Assembly: GCA_033085395.1 (NCBI GenBank)
Contig: JANQBS010000005.1
Location: 353,282-417,281, forward strand
Length of the DNA: 64,000 nucleotides
Direction: 5' to 3'
Source: Xanthoparmelia taractica
Lineage: Eukaryota > Ascomycota > Lecanoromycetes > Lecanorales > Parmeliaceae
Under the pieces are notes generated by a model. That model had not been told where the DNA came from and did no database searches. It saw only the letters and a list, made by a program, of their open reading frames with translations. Numbering within the stretch: position 1 is the stretch's first letter; every line of letters starts with the position of its first letter. Positions 22,488 through 34,350 of this stretch are shown here, one piece after another. The translations under genes were made by a program, and so were the position numbers.

Positions 22488-25035
22488 GTTCAAAATCTGT
22501 CAGCGCGGATCCCTATCTCGGAAGACGGAAGGCGAAACCCCCCTTGTTCAGCCGGCCCGATAAAAGTAGATGGGTCCGTTACATACACCAGCTGAGGTAA
22601 GGTAGATATGTAGATTGGATTTATTTAGCAGACTACCTTACTTCCCTTTTCCTAAATAGCGTACGGTAGTGCATTTTTCCCTTTTCAGGGGTGGAGAAGA
22701 CGGCGCGGAAAGCTCGGACTTGGGTATGGGCTATGATGAATGTGACCGGCGCGAAAAGGTTCCGCAGCCTGGACACTTGCGCAGGCTCGACGGGGATGTG
22801 GAAGTAGAGGCCGTTTTTGAAGAAGCTAGGAGTGTTTATTGTACCTGGCTATTGGTTGATTGGTTAGTAGGTGGCATTTTGGGAGGGGACTGGTGCCTGA
22901 TCTTTGTTAATGATTTGTTGGGCTCTCCTGTTGTGAAGGAATAGGCAACAAGTGGTGGCAGGCATTTTATACGCATGACCATACAACAAACACAAATCAC
23001 ACGATCAGCTTTGCCTAACCAAAAAGTTGCTGCTGCTGAAGATCACATATCTCAGCCAGCCTCCGAAATTAGAAAAGCAGGAAAGAAAAAACCCATCGCG
23101 CCAACCCGCCCTTTCAATCCACTGTGGACGGAAGCCACCAAACGAAATCTCCGCGTATACCATACCAGTACAGATATAGTCACGATAGCCGTATCCACAT
23201 CTCCCTGCTTCCCCTTCCCACTTCGCCCTCGGCACAAGCCAAGCCAAGCCCAGCCCAAAGCCGAGACAGATATCTTAGCCGAAACAGATAAGGTACTACC
23301 TTACTTGAGGTAGAAGTACTACTTTAAATCACGGTGAACAACTTACTTTAAACCTATCACCGCCTAAAGTAAAAAGGGAAAAAGGGAAAAAGGGAAAGGG
23401 AAAAAGAAAATGTGGGGATTCTTTTCCAATGGGTGGATCTTGTGGATGGATGGCATGGGATGGGATGGAAAGAAAAGCGCGGAAACGGACGTGCCGTTCA
23501 TGCTGTGCATTAGACTAGAGCGGAAAACGAGATGAACCGAACTGGACTGAACCGAAGTTACATAGGCGAGGGCGATCTCCTTCCCTATACAGGTAGTTTT
23601 GGTTCTGGTTCTAGTTGGGGCACTTGGGCTGCTAGAAGAAGGAGTAAGGAGGCAAAGGTTTTCCACTCAACTTGATTTGAAACCTGGCCAGAGGTATGTA
23701 GGCACCGCACATGGCGTCATTTACCTCAAGGGATGGATGACCTTTGGTTTTTGGCCGGCCTTGTGCACCCACTCCAAGGTAAGGTAGTTTCCAGGGCCAG
23801 CACCGCTTAGCCGCGGTTGATTCTGGGAAATGCAAACAATAATAATTCGCTTTAAACCTCATCAATCAATCAATCAATCCTAGTGAATCAAATCAAATCA
23901 AATCAAATCAAATCAGAATCAATTAAAGTAAAGTAAACTACATACTCCGTACTTCCCTTCCCATCCCAGATGAACCAGCGGCAAGGCAAGGGAAGCGGAG
24001 ACGAACCGGAGCGGTACAGATATGCGAGGGGGGGGGGGACACTCGAACCACCGATCGACAAAAGCCACGGGGGTCTGAAGGTGTGGCAAAACTCTGCTGT
24101 TGCTGCCGTTTTGTTCCCGTGGCTACCTTACTGTTCTACTTCTACGTCTATCCTACATACTTCGTACATTACTTACTTTTTCTGTTCCCTTGGTTGAATG
24201 AAGCAAAGTAAGGTAAGGTAAGGTAGGTTATCATTTCATGGTTTTTGTCTACCTTGGGTACATACATAGGTAACGTGGTACTGTCAAGATCGACAACTCG
24301 CTTTGAGTTCAGGTGTGGAACCATCAGATGCTGCGTCGCGAACGGTTGAGGAAAAAAAACGTGCCCTGGCTTTATTCTCGCCGGGTAAGACGGTGGGGTG
24401 TCTGGACTTTGGTAACTTGTACCTTCGTAGCTTAAGGTAGGTGCTAGGAGAGGAGGGGGACCCTTTTATTTCACGGGCGGGTTTTTGGTTGGTGCGATTG
24501 CGGTGGACGTTGCAGACGAGGAGCGATCTCCGCTGCCTTCTGACGATTTTTGCCGTCATGGAGCGAGCGGGTTGTTTTACGTACGTTTGGAACAAAAAAC
24601 ACGTAGCGTAGGGCGATTGGCTTGTAGTGACAAAGTTGTCTCTTTTTTGGTTTGAGTGGGTTTGAATTGTTGTTGGTATGGTCAATGTACATCTAGGAAA
24701 ATTTGGGGGTATTTGGACTCGAGAAACGCTATCCTGCCCTCTGCGATTGGTAAAGATCCCACTCTCCGGCTTGCAAACTGCCCTGATTTCAACGATGAAC
24801 TCCTGGCTCGATTGTAGAAAACTCCACCGCAGCAAGAGGTATAGCCGACTCCTATCCCTCCCTGTCTAATGCGTACAATGATCAATGCTCGCTCGAGTGT
24901 GCTTTTTTTTGTACAAAGCGCCGACTGCTTGCTATGCTGGACCGCCATTTGCGTAATGGAAAATGTGTCGAGCGCCCGATGCCGACTTTGGGTAAACTGT
25001 CCGTAGACATGCGTGAATGGTATGTAGGTCACAGA
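22488..25035. other. Gene-poor stretch with GGTAAGGTA motifs and simple repeats
   Basis: No gene is supported in this 2.5-kb stretch. It has repeated AAGGTAAGGTAGG-type words (about 22592-22605, 23290-23315, 23778-23788, 24205-24230, 24430-24443), GGGAAAAA tandem runs at 23370-23410, a (CAAT)n run near 23863-23878 and an (AATCA)n run. Some open frames of 70-180 codons exist on either strand; none shows a recognisable domain. Confidence 0.55.
23886..23915. repeat. (AATCA)n microsatellite
   Basis: Six tandem pentamers of AATCA just after a (CAAT)n run. Non-coding. Confidence 0.9.
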
Positions 25036-25524
25036 TCATGACCATGTCATCCGCCTCCTCCAATTACGTGTACTATCAAAAGAATTGGTGTAGCCGCGGA
25101 GCTCGGTGCGGGCTTGCTCCGAAAGAGGGCTCTGTTGTGACGACGTGTTTGAAGAGCTGGAGGAAGTGGAGTTGAGGGAGGAGCGGGATGAAGAGGGTGA
25201 CAAGGTCCGTGAGACGGTGTTCTGACTTGTAGGGCTGGCTGGAAAGTAGGATGTTTGCCGAGAGGCGGAAGAGTCTGAGGCGGGCCAGTCAGGTGTGGCT
25301 TGGGAGGTCTTGTAGGCAGCAAAGTTGATGGCGGGTGACAGGTAGAAGCCTGATCCTCTGTTGGAGTCGGACGAGGTACAGGCTGGCGTGTTTGGCGAAG
25401 CAGAGCTTGACCAGTTTGAGGACTTTTCGAGGTCTGCGAGGCGGCAGGATTGAGAGCAATAGGTCTCGCACTCAGTCTGCTTGTCACAAGCAAGACAGTA
25501 ATCGGGGACCCAATTGAGCTCCAT
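25036..25524 (-). CDS. Ecl1-family zinc-binding protein (life-span regulatory factor type)
   Basis: A single-exon 162-aa protein. The N-terminus MELNWVPDYCLACDKQTECE, followed by TYCSQSCRLADLEKSS, has the CxxC...CxxxC layout of the Ecl1/2/3 family, small zinc-binding proteins that in fission yeast extend chronological life span and respond to nutrient and zinc starvation. The middle is Ser/Thr-rich and low in structure. The C-terminus (ARTELRGYTNSFDSTRNWRRRM) fits a conserved end found in the longer proteins of filamentous fungi. The start is the ATG at 25524, the only one before the cysteine motif. It stands alone in a gene-poor region between the transposon and the arrestin-like gene. The role in this organism is inferred from family only. 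Confidence 0.8.
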   Translation of the reverse strand: MELNWVPDYCLACDKQTECETYCSQSCRLADLEKSSNWSSSASPNTPACTSSDSNRGSGFYLSPAINFAAYKTSQATPDWPASDSSASRQTSYFPASPTSQNTVSRTLSPSSSRSSLNSTSSSSSNTSSQQSPLSEQARTELRGYTNSFDSTRNWRRRMTWS

Positions 25525-27187
25525 CGTGGAAGGTAGAGAAAAGGATCGATTGAAGGTGGTGGTGGGGGAGAAAAGGTGTGAAAGGATGTTGCGAGTTGGT
25601 TGAAGCTGAAAGATTGGAGGCCTTGGTTGTTGAAAACGGGTTTGTCAAGGACTGATGAGGTCAGATATTGAAGAAGAGGAGTGGATGATTATGGTTTGAA
25701 AAGGATTGCATATAAAGAGGCCAGAGAAGGCAAATGAGTCAGATCACGCAAGGTCCAGTGCGTGTTGACTATGACATGGACGGTATGTGGAGGATGGAAA
25801 CGATGGTGGAAGAATGGAAGTGGAGATTCAGGCCCATGTCTTGATGTTTATCAAGGGCATGGGGCGTTTGGAAAAGGGAAAGGAAGGAATGAATGAAAAA
25901 GAGGCAAGAACAGGCTTCTATAATAATAATGGCTCAATCATGCAGCAGGCAGCTTGAGGATAGTGGTCAATGCAAGAGGCATGACCCCCCCCCCCCCTCC
26001 CAAAAAAACTGCTGGCGAATGATCATGGGGCAAGATGGTGTGCCGCGCTAAAAGAATTGGTGATTTTTCTTTTTTGGCTTGCAGCTAAAACCCCGAAAAT
26101 CAGCGGATGAACTTGACTGTTTTGGGAGTAGCCTGATAGGATGAGAGACGAATCCTCACCCTAGCCGACTCCAACAGGGGTCCATCCACAGCTCAAGTCC
26201 GAAAAAATCAAAAAGTCCCCAAGCGGCTAACGACTAATGCTGAATTGCTGCAACCATCAGACGAAGCTAGAGGAAAGGTGCATATGTCCTGCGTCCGCCC
26301 CCTCAAAGGATTTCGTGGGGTCCTGGGATTGGGGAAAATGCACGGGTGATTTGAGTGAAGAAGTAGTGTATTGAACAGGGGAAGAAGTAAGTCAGCCGAC
26401 CCTTGGAGGACGGGTTCAAACCCAGGTCTCACTAGATATTCCTTCCTTCCACCAAGAAGTCCAAGAGTAAGCATCAAGAAGCGGCAAGGTACAATCATGG
26501 TGATCTCGGAATGTTTTCGTGGCCTGCACTTCTCGGCAGGACTCTCTTACAATGAGGCGTTTCGAGAGATGCAGGATCGGTTAGAAGTTAAGAGTCGAGA
26601 CCCGGTAATACCATGACCAATTACCGTGGTCGACTTGGTCGACTTGGCTTCTATGCTCGAGCCTGGTTGGACCTGCAAATTACAAACATTTGTAAGTAGT
26701 CGTCGCGGTATCTAATCCAACAGCGCTGACGACTCTTCAAGTTCCACAAAATCTGCAGTTATTGCCTATGATGCAATCAAGTTTATCTTGACGAGTGATG
26801 TGCTTTGCGCTGTAAAAACGTCGCAGCGTCGCATGAATGCATTGCGACATTAGTAGCTGGGTGGTGCATCATCTTGCCTGGGAATGATGCAAAGTGGAAC
26901 TGTGTAAGTAGAGTATTCGTACAGTGGAATAACTACTGTACAAGGCCAGATACCCCTCTATTCCTCTGGGATTTGCCGTCAAGCGTTATCATGCCTGAGG
27001 CTAGTCGATGGCATTTTCCCCCTAAGACTTCCGAGAGGAGCAGCAGCAGGAGCAGCAGCAGCATCAGCCGCCCATTGGATTAGTATGCTCGATCCGAAAG
27101 GCGGTACCTAAAGTATTCTCAGCCCATCAAGTCAAAAGCCTGGCAGGAGCCTTCATCGTGGCCCCACTATTCGCTACACACATCATT

Positions 27188-27218
27188 CATTATCATTATC
27201 ATTATCATTATCATTATC
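27188..27218. repeat. (ATTATC)n microsatellite
   Basis: About five tandem hexamers of the ATTATC class in intergenic DNA. Confidence 0.9.
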
Positions 27219-27762
27219 TGTAACCTTCAATGTTACCTTTTTTAAATTGAAATTCAGGGTTCATGCAGGCAAAGGAATTTAGAATGAAGATAGATGTCTC
27301 AGGTTGATTCGTGAATTTGGGGGAAGGGTTCTGTGATTTCTGTCAACAAGAAAGAGGAAAAAGGCGGGGGATTAACAGCCAAGCTTGTTTAGGGGCAGCC
27401 AACAAAAAGAGGGCCAATCCTCGCCACCCCGAACTACTTCGCACCAAGTGGAAGTACGAACTAAGTAGGTAGACGACGGCTTCACAGATGATGGCGTCTT
27501 GAAAAGCGAAGGGTGATCATGATATTATCTTGTTTAGCTGGCCAATGAAATAACAGAACTATTTAGCAGACTACTTTATGATTGACCTGCTCACCTTGTC
27601 CCTATAGTAGTGGTAGTGGTAGTATTACAGCCTACAAGTACCCCGAGGCTCGAGCGACAGGCAAGTTTTTGGATGGCTAGGCTAATTGAAAAAAAGAAAA
27701 AAAAAAAAGGGAGACTAGGTATGTACCATGTACTTTAGGGATCAGAGGTATTCGCTTGGCCT

Positions 27763-27781
27763 TTCTCTCTCTCTCTCTCTT
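27763..27781. repeat. (CT)n microsatellite
   Basis: About nine CT dinucleotides within a short open frame that I do not regard as a gene. Confidence 0.85.
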
Positions 27782-28950
27782 CATCCTGGCCTGCCATTCC
27801 CCCACGTTATACCGTTATGCACGCACACATCCACAACACCCCTGCACCTGCATCTGCACCAACTTCGTCCGAATTTCCCCATGCTCCAATGTCCCCTTTC
27901 TCCTCCAGCAGCCCAGCCACGGCAGCCAAGAGGACCCGAAACGAGCCGTAGGTCGGGTTGTTTTCTTACTGGCTTAATAGGAGCATGTTTTGGATCCTAC
28001 AGCCAACGAGCGACTGGGATAAATCATATTCAGATCTGCTAACAATACATAATAATATTAAATACCTTAATTATATGCCTACTAGCTTTCACATTCACAC
28101 CGGGCACTACGACACGTCTGACTAGGTACCTCTGTGACAGCAGCTGAGAGTTGAGTTGCCCGCTCATGTCCTGCACCTACTGCATTCATTAATGTTGGCT
28201 CGATCGACACCTCTTACCTCGGCACATGTGAGAAGCAGGGTGAAAAGCGGGGCAAGCAGACTACGAGGTATCGCGATATCAATCACCATTCATCCATCGA
28301 ACGAGGTGCATCAATAATAATTATAGGCGCTTCTAACATCAAAAAGAACACGACGGACATTACGGTGGCACGCCTGTCCAGGGCAGTGTCGGCTTATTCG
28401 AGTGAGCTGTCCGAAGTTTTGCGCTTTGACCCGTTCCTTTCGCCCTTTCGCTTCGCAACAAACAAATGGTAGTGCCCACTAAATAGGTAGAAAATCTTCC
28501 TTGCCTTCTTCCGTGTGGCCCATATTTCATTCCGAATCTTCGATATAGCGCCTTTTGAGCTGTCAAACTTGCAGCCTCCAATGCACGCAGCCATTTACGT
28601 TCAGCCGCTTTGACCTTGATGTGGAGAGAGGCACAGAGGCAAGATCGCAGTCTCAAACATCAACGCGCATTGCCAGAATGTTGTTGTCTTGCTACCAACA
28701 CCATCCCAAGCGCCTTTGTAGATAGACTTGTTGCACTGTGCACTAAGTGGTCTGCTTCCTCATCACATCCCAACACTTGAAAATGTTTGTTGGATGTTGC
28801 CTAATTCACGTTACAATGCTCCGCCACAATCGCTTGTATCATGGACTTCCACTTCAGAATGATTGCCTTTCTCATCATCCGTCTAGGTCCATATCCTGGT
28901 CAACGCTTCCCGCTCCACCATAGGATACAAATCAATCACCTCGTCCCGTA

Positions 28951-30622
28951 ATGTCGATCCATATCAATATACCCACTATCAAATGCAGGCCAGGCGCAAC
29001 TGTCTCAGGCACAGTCTCCCTGCATGGGGATGTAGACATCGACGTCCAGACCATCACGATAAGCTTGATCGGTAGGTGTAAAACAAAGGTAGTACGGAGC
29101 AATGGCAACGGTAGTACGACTTATCGAGGTCAAGCCCCTCTCCTGGAATACAGACAGGTTCTCTTCAAGGGACCCAATACAATGAAAACCAATGGGCACA
29201 GTTGGCCCTTCAGCTTCACATTTCCAGCCCACTGTGTGGCTCGCGGCGCCGATCAATTCAAACAGCGCCATGGCCTTTTTGACAATAATCCTCACCAGAG
29301 TCTACCTCCATCCTTCGCCAGTGACAACCATTCCTTTGGTTGGTCAAGCGACTGCTTCGTCAAATACGAACTCGAAGCGTCCCTCATCGGTAATAGAACG
29401 AAGATCTTCCTGGGAGACCTAAAAACCGACAAGACGCTCGACTTCACCACGACGAGAGACATCGAAAGCGTCAAACCAGACTTTATCCAAAAATGTCACA
29501 ACATAGCCTGCCACAGTCTCCGCCTCCAGCCCGGTCACGAAGATGGACCCCTCACCTTCAAAGAAAAGCTCCAGTCCATGCGCACATCCAAGCTTCCCGT
29601 CACGAAGTTCCAATTGCATATGCTCCTTCCAAAAGCCGGGATCCTGGCCCGCCCGCTCCCGCTAATCCTCAGGCTGGAGCATAATACCCAAGCATCCACA
29701 ACGCAGACGCCTCCACTCGTCACGCTGCGGAAATGCATAGTCACGCTGCAAGCCAACACCTACATCCAATGCATCCGCAACCAAATCTTGCGCGAAGGCG
29801 ACGAGCAGCGGGATTGGAGTGCCGACTTCCACATTGCGTCTGTCGATTACTCTGCAAATATGGACAAGGCGCCGCCGGTGACCGAGTCCATGGACCTGCA
29901 GAGACTGATGCGGATCAAGATTCCCTGGCATCACAAACCGACCTTTAGCACGTTCAACATCAGACGCACATACAGGTTCGTACATCCCAAAATGATTTTC
30001 TCAATTGGTTTTAAGATCTATTTCATTACTCAAATTCATTGTGTGAAGAAGCAATGCTGACTCCAAATCTCGCGCAGTAAGCCACCCTCCAAGTCCATCC
30101 CCCGCCTCTTCGCATCCAACGACTCTTTCATCACAAATCAAGTCGCAGTAACAAATCACCCACCCACTCACCCACTCACCACTCCCTTCTCCTCCCCACA
30201 AACCCCCTCATAACCCCCATAATAAACCCCATCAAACCCCCCCCCCACCTTCCTCCCCCCAATCATAACCCCCTCCTCATCTTCACCACCACCACCAATA
30301 CCAAAACCAGCAAAATCACCCACTAACCCCCAACCCCCCCCCCCCCCCCCCCTCCCCAGCAGGACTATCCGTCAAACTCTCCGTCGACTGCGCCCAAAAG
30401 ACATTCAAAGCCGACTTTTCAACCTACAAATTCGACCTCTTGGCCGCCGAGTACGCCTCCCCGTCCCCATCCCCGTTCCTGTGCACGTCGCAGGTGGGTA
30501 GGCGTACGCAGCAGGAGCAACAACAACAACGACAAGACGAGGTGCCGGTGCCGGCGCCCGCATACGGTGATTTGAGCGGTCGGTTGCCGACGTATTCGGA
30601 TGCCAAGGGGTCTTCTCCGTGA
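28951..30622 (+). CDS. Arrestin-like protein, splice junction unresolved
   Basis: Exon 1, 28951-29975, encodes about 341 aa with an arrestin N-terminal-like beta-sandwich: IHINIPTIKCRPGATVSGTV, ISLIGRCKTKVV, then WPFSFTFPAHC and CFVKYELEASLI. Arrestin-related proteins often serve as adaptors for ubiquitination and endocytosis of plasma-membrane transporters. A further block at about 30364-30622 reads SVKLSVDCAQKTFKADFSTY, which fits the last arrestin strand, then a Gln-rich tail. The obvious donor (ACAG|GTTCGT, 29976) leaves phase 2, while the acceptor CAGCAG| at 30361-30362 needs phase 1, so the simple two-exon model is off by one base. Either there is a short extra exon (for example after the AG at 30076-30077), an error or indel near the poly-C run, or the gene is broken. 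The ~387-bp intron would be long for this window. Confidence 0.6.
30334..30356. repeat. Poly-C tract
   Basis: A run of more than 15 cytosines (broken near its end by one T) in the presumed intron of the arrestin-like gene. Such runs are prone to slippage and sequencing error. Confidence 0.85.
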
Positions 30623-31479
30623 ATGCCGTTGATGTTGATATCGTGTGTATGTGCGTTTGGGAACCGTGCGAGCGGAGCAGAGGAGGAGTGAGGACTGGTG
30701 GTTGAGCTGTGATTGAGGAGATGGGCGGTTGTCGGGCCGGTGGGGATGCTAGCGAATTGCGCCGGGAGACTCGGGTACATTATCGAGTTCCTTGCATCTT
30801 TCATCGAAGGGGAGGGGAGGGGAGGGGAGGGGGGTTTTGTCTTTTTTGGCTTTGCTGATTCTCTCTCTGCATACCGTTTTTGTGCGTTGTTGGTTCGGGT
30901 TTTCGCACTTGGTGGTCTGTTCGACCGTATGCATGCGGGGGGGGCGTCGTGCGCGTTGCATAAATGATACCCGATTCTATATTATATTGTTGTTAGGGCA
31001 AAGCATCTTCCTCCGAGAGAGACGTCGTTCGTTTCAGAGTTCTATTGTTTGGACTGTGTTGGGTTGGATTGATTTGGATTAGCTTGGATTGGCAGGGTAG
31101 GGTAGGGCACGGTAGTGATGCCTCGTTTTTGCGTAGGTAGGATACGTTTGTTCGAAGCTTGGGCAGGTACCTTGTGTAGGCGTATGGATCATCGGAAAGC
31201 TGGAGGAGCTTGGTTTGGTGGTCATGGTGAAAAAGAAGTGACATGAAATGAAATGAAGTGGGAAATTGGTCGGATCATTCTTGGGAAACATACTTCTTTC
31301 CGTATTATACAATGTCTTCACTTCGGCCTTGATGCTGGATAAAGAACGACTTAACAGACCCTACCACGCACTACACACCACCATCACTGCTAATTTGACA
31401 ACAACAGCAGCGGTGCGGGCTGCACCCCTAGCCTACCCAGCTAGCTCATGTACACCGCTGTCCATGCCTCCCCCTCAGC
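30623..31479. other. Intergenic with simple repeats
   Basis: It contains a (GAGGG)n run at about 30810-30832, TTGGATT repeats near 31060-31092 and GGTAGGGTAGGG near 31097-31110. Several frames are open by chance; none is recognised. Confidence 0.5.
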
Positions 31480-32090
31480 TCAACTCAGCTCCGGCATAGC
31501 ACGATGATGCTTAGGCAATTCTTGCGCATCGTACGTGCCAACAGGGTAAGACCCGGTGTTGTAGCCATGGCTCTTCTCCTCTGTGCCGTGCAACGACGGC
31601 GGCGGCGGCGTCACCGCCCGCTCTTCCTTTAATTTCCTCTGCTGTCGGAATAGTAGCGCTAGACACGCTACGAGCAACACGCCGAGCGGGATCACGAGGC
31701 CCAGATCTACGGCGAGGGCGTTGGGAGTTTTCGGGTTTGTTTTGAGGGTGGGGAGGAGGAGGAGGAGGAGGAGGAGGGGGCGGTGCCTGCGGTGTCGACG
31801 GTCATTGTGGCGGCGGCGGCATTGGGATCCGCGAGGCCGATGCCTTCTTTCTTGTTGCCCGGTAGCTGGCTGTCGCGGAGGAGGATGCCGAAGGGTAGGG
31901 AGAGGGTGAAGTTGGTGGTGCGTTGGCCCGCGCGTTCGCGTTCCCATAGCCCGGTGGTGGGGTAGGTGAATATGTTCATGGCGGTGTTGCGCTGGGCTGT
32001 TGTTGCCAGTGTTAGTATTTGTTGATTTTTCAAAGATGGGAATAAGGAGACCGACCTTCGGTACACTACGGGCAGTTTGGGCTCCTCCAT
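31480..32090 (-). pseudogene. Single-TM surface protein, apparently frame-broken
   Basis: Two overlapping minus-strand frames together look like one type-I membrane protein. The upstream frame (to about 31707) reads as an ectodomain (TTGLWERERAGQRTTNFTLS, then a Ser run SSSSSSSSPP). The downstream frame has one strong transmembrane helix (DLGLVIPLGVLLVACLALLF), a basic stop-transfer RQQRKLKEE and a cytoplasmic tail. This is the usual layout of fungal Ser-rich single-pass proteins, but the two parts are in different frames around a (CCT)n tract at 31749-31780, and no GT-AG intron joins them in phase. A possible upstream intron ends at CAACAG near 31999 with a TACTAAC branch site. The start and signal peptide were not found. 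It may be a pseudogene or a sequence error. Confidence 0.4.
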
Positions 32091-33567
32091 GTCTTATCCG
32101 TACATGCACGTCGATACATGGCTCCGTTCCATGTACAGAGATCGTTGTCTTAACAGTATGAGCCTGAGATGTCGTAGTAGCATGAGGAGACGTCGCTCAG
32201 TGTGTTGGATGCCGAGCCATTGCAGAGCGTGGGGGAAGTTGTTTCTGTGGCATCTGGCCAATGGCAAACTTGTTGAGCGAGTCAGAGTGGGGAAAGGAGG
32301 ATGAGAAGAGGGTCAGAATGGATATGCTTGGGACCTGCAAAGGTGGAGACAGGGCGAAGAGAAGAGAAGTGGGTGCAAAGGGCAATTGCCGGTGTCAATC
32401 TATAGAACGATGTAGGAGCCGAGAAAGATTGACGTCGAATGGAGGAACACGCACGACGCAAGCGAGAAGAGACCGTTATACAGGCATAAGCTCAAGCCTG
32501 AGAGGGCGATGAAAAGCACATGGCATCAACGCCGCTTTCACACGCTCTCGTAGGGTATGGTAGACGCCGAAGACTCACCGTTGGTTTTCCGTTAAGTGTC
32601 AGCTCAGCAGGCCTGTTTCCTCATCCAATTACCCCAACAGGCACGATTGGGGCACAATTGGGATGATTTGGAATTGGGACGCCATACTGACAGCCAGCAG
32701 GGCCAAGTCGATCCTTCCGTGAGCGAGAGTCGTCAAGGTTTGAGCCATGGCAGCGGTGGTAACGTTTTGAGACTCAAGGCTTAAATCCCCACCCACTCGG
32801 CCAAACGCCTAGTACTAATCTAATCCTAATCAGATTAGACAGAAATTGAGGGCTAGTACTAGGGCAGATCTTTCTAGCCCTAAGCCAGTAGGGCATATTG
32901 CTCCGTACGAAGGATGCCACCGTCAAGAGAAGGGACCAAGGAACCCATTCCATTCACACAAGACAAATTCTCTTCGCATAGTGAGAAAGCGAGAAAAGGA
33001 AATGATGGGAGTGCGAGGGGGAGCACTATTGGGGAGGTGAGGAGGGAGACGGGCGTGCCGGTGTTGGCGGTGCCTACGTTGGGTGATATGAGTGAGGGGA
33101 TTAAGAAGTTGGGAAAGAAGGATGAGGTGAGGAGTATAGGAAGCAGAGTATGGGGCGACGGAACGAACATGGTATCTGCGATAGTCGAAGGGCAGCTTTG
33201 GACTTGAGAGAGAGTAGGAAAACGCATCGAGATGAGATTCATTGACCCGTTACGAGCGAAGGATGTGCCTGAAAGCCACGAGTTCAGGATACGAGATACT
33301 CCGTGTACTAGATAGAGCGGACATGATGGCGTTGAGAAGTCCTGCTCAGCGCCCGAGCGAAGGCCAGTATAACACGCCAAAAGGTTCGAGACAATGCGGA
33401 CAAGGATGAGGGCTGGGTGAGGACTGTATGAGGCAGAACGACGATAGGCGGGCAAAGTCAAAAAGGATTTAATTAGATTCCCGCCTACTACAATCCTAGA
33501 ATTACAAATTGCTGTGAAGAGCTACTGCGTTGAGCAGACTTCAGAATCTGCCTGAAGTAACAAGGCG
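32091..33567. other. Intergenic, no supported gene
   Basis: 1.5 kb between the broken membrane-protein gene and the acyl-CoA synthetase pseudogene. A 97-codon plus-strand frame (32914-33207) and a 193-codon minus-strand frame over the same bases are both open; neither shows a known domain. It could contain the lost 5' exon of the membrane-protein gene. Confidence 0.45.
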
Positions 33568-34350
33568 TCAACGCTCGCATTTCATATCCTCGTCCCGTCG
33601 TCCGTTTGATACGGTATTCTGCTGACCGGCTAATTTGCCACAAGCCTTGTTGATCGCCTCCTTGTACTTGTCTTGGAGGCCCTTGCGGTTCAGCTTCTGG
33701 ACTGATGTGACGAGACCCTGGAATATCCTGTAAGCATCTCTCTGTATCTTGAGAACAACATTCTCACTCACGTTCTGCAGCGCCCATTCCTCGTCGGCGA
33801 GCACGACACCCTAGATCATCTCAAAGCCTGCGAGACCACCCTTCTTACTAGCGGGCTGCATCTACTTGAGTACGATGTCGTTGAACTTCTTGCTGAGGCA
33901 CAGATCCTCAAGGTCACTGCTCTGGATGCCGTTAGTCGCTTGTAACCTGCTTGGGTGCAGGTTCATTCGGCACGACAATGGCAACCGGCTTATTTTGGTC
34001 TTGCACCGCTGCGTACACGCAAATGTTGTCGACAACGCCGCACGAACGATAGATGGACTCGATCTTTTCCAGTGCAATGTACTCGCCATTAAGTGTCTCA
34101 ACGAGGTTTTCTTACGATGGATGATCTTCATCTAGCCATAGCTGTCGAACTCGCCAATATCACCGATCTTGAACCAGCCATCCTCTGAGAACTCCTTGCT
34201 CTCCTTTTCCAGATTTAGATAGCCAGAGGTGACAGAGTCTCCACGAATCCAGATCTCGACCTGTGGAGGCTTATTCGTCGAGAAGTAACCAGCATCTACG
34301 AAGTCGACGAGCTTAACTTCGGTGGATCCCGGGATCTCACCCAGTGCGAC
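33568..34350 (-). pseudogene. Long-chain acyl-CoA synthetase (FAA-like) pseudogene, 5' truncated
   Basis: The minus strand translates piecewise into the C-terminal third of a long-chain fatty-acid CoA ligase (AMP-binding family). In order: ALGEIPGSTEVKLVDF, VEIWIRGDSVTSGYLN, FSEDGWFKIGDIGEFDSYG, stop, MKII-RKK, then in another frame LVETLNGEYIALEKIES and NICVYAAVQDQNKPVAIVVP, then NGIQSSDLEDL, KKGGLAGFEMI, GVVLADEEW, and GLVTSVQKLNRKGLQDKYK. Breaks: in-frame TAG at 34132-34134, 33862-33864 and 33811-33813, plus two frameshifts (a lost base in the Lys run near 34110, a compensating shift near 33940). A canonical 54-bp intron (33718-33771, GTGAGT...CCAG) is still present, so the copy did not come from mRNA. 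Everything upstream of about 34350 (adenylation core) is missing. Confidence 0.88.

Larger units (their letters stand above)
25525..28950. other. Long gene-poor stretch
   Basis: 3.4 kb without a supported gene. The first kilobase is probably the promoter and 5' UTR of the Ecl1-type gene. It contains a poly-C tract (25984-25997), CAG/CAGGAG repeats (27040-27068), an (ATTATC)n run, (GTAGTG)n near 27606-27622 and a (CT)n run. A tRNA-like GGGTTCAAACCC word at about 26410 lacks a tRNA fold. Short open frames near 27728-28042 and 28360-28656 have no recognisable domain. Confidence 0.55.

Noticed and set aside
24284..24835. 183-codon minus-strand frame
   Set aside because: No domain, unusual composition, in a repeat-rich intergenic stretch, and competing frames on the other strand.
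26395..26440. tRNA-like GGGTTCAAACCC word
   Set aside because: No five-pair T stem and no acceptor or anticodon arms around it.
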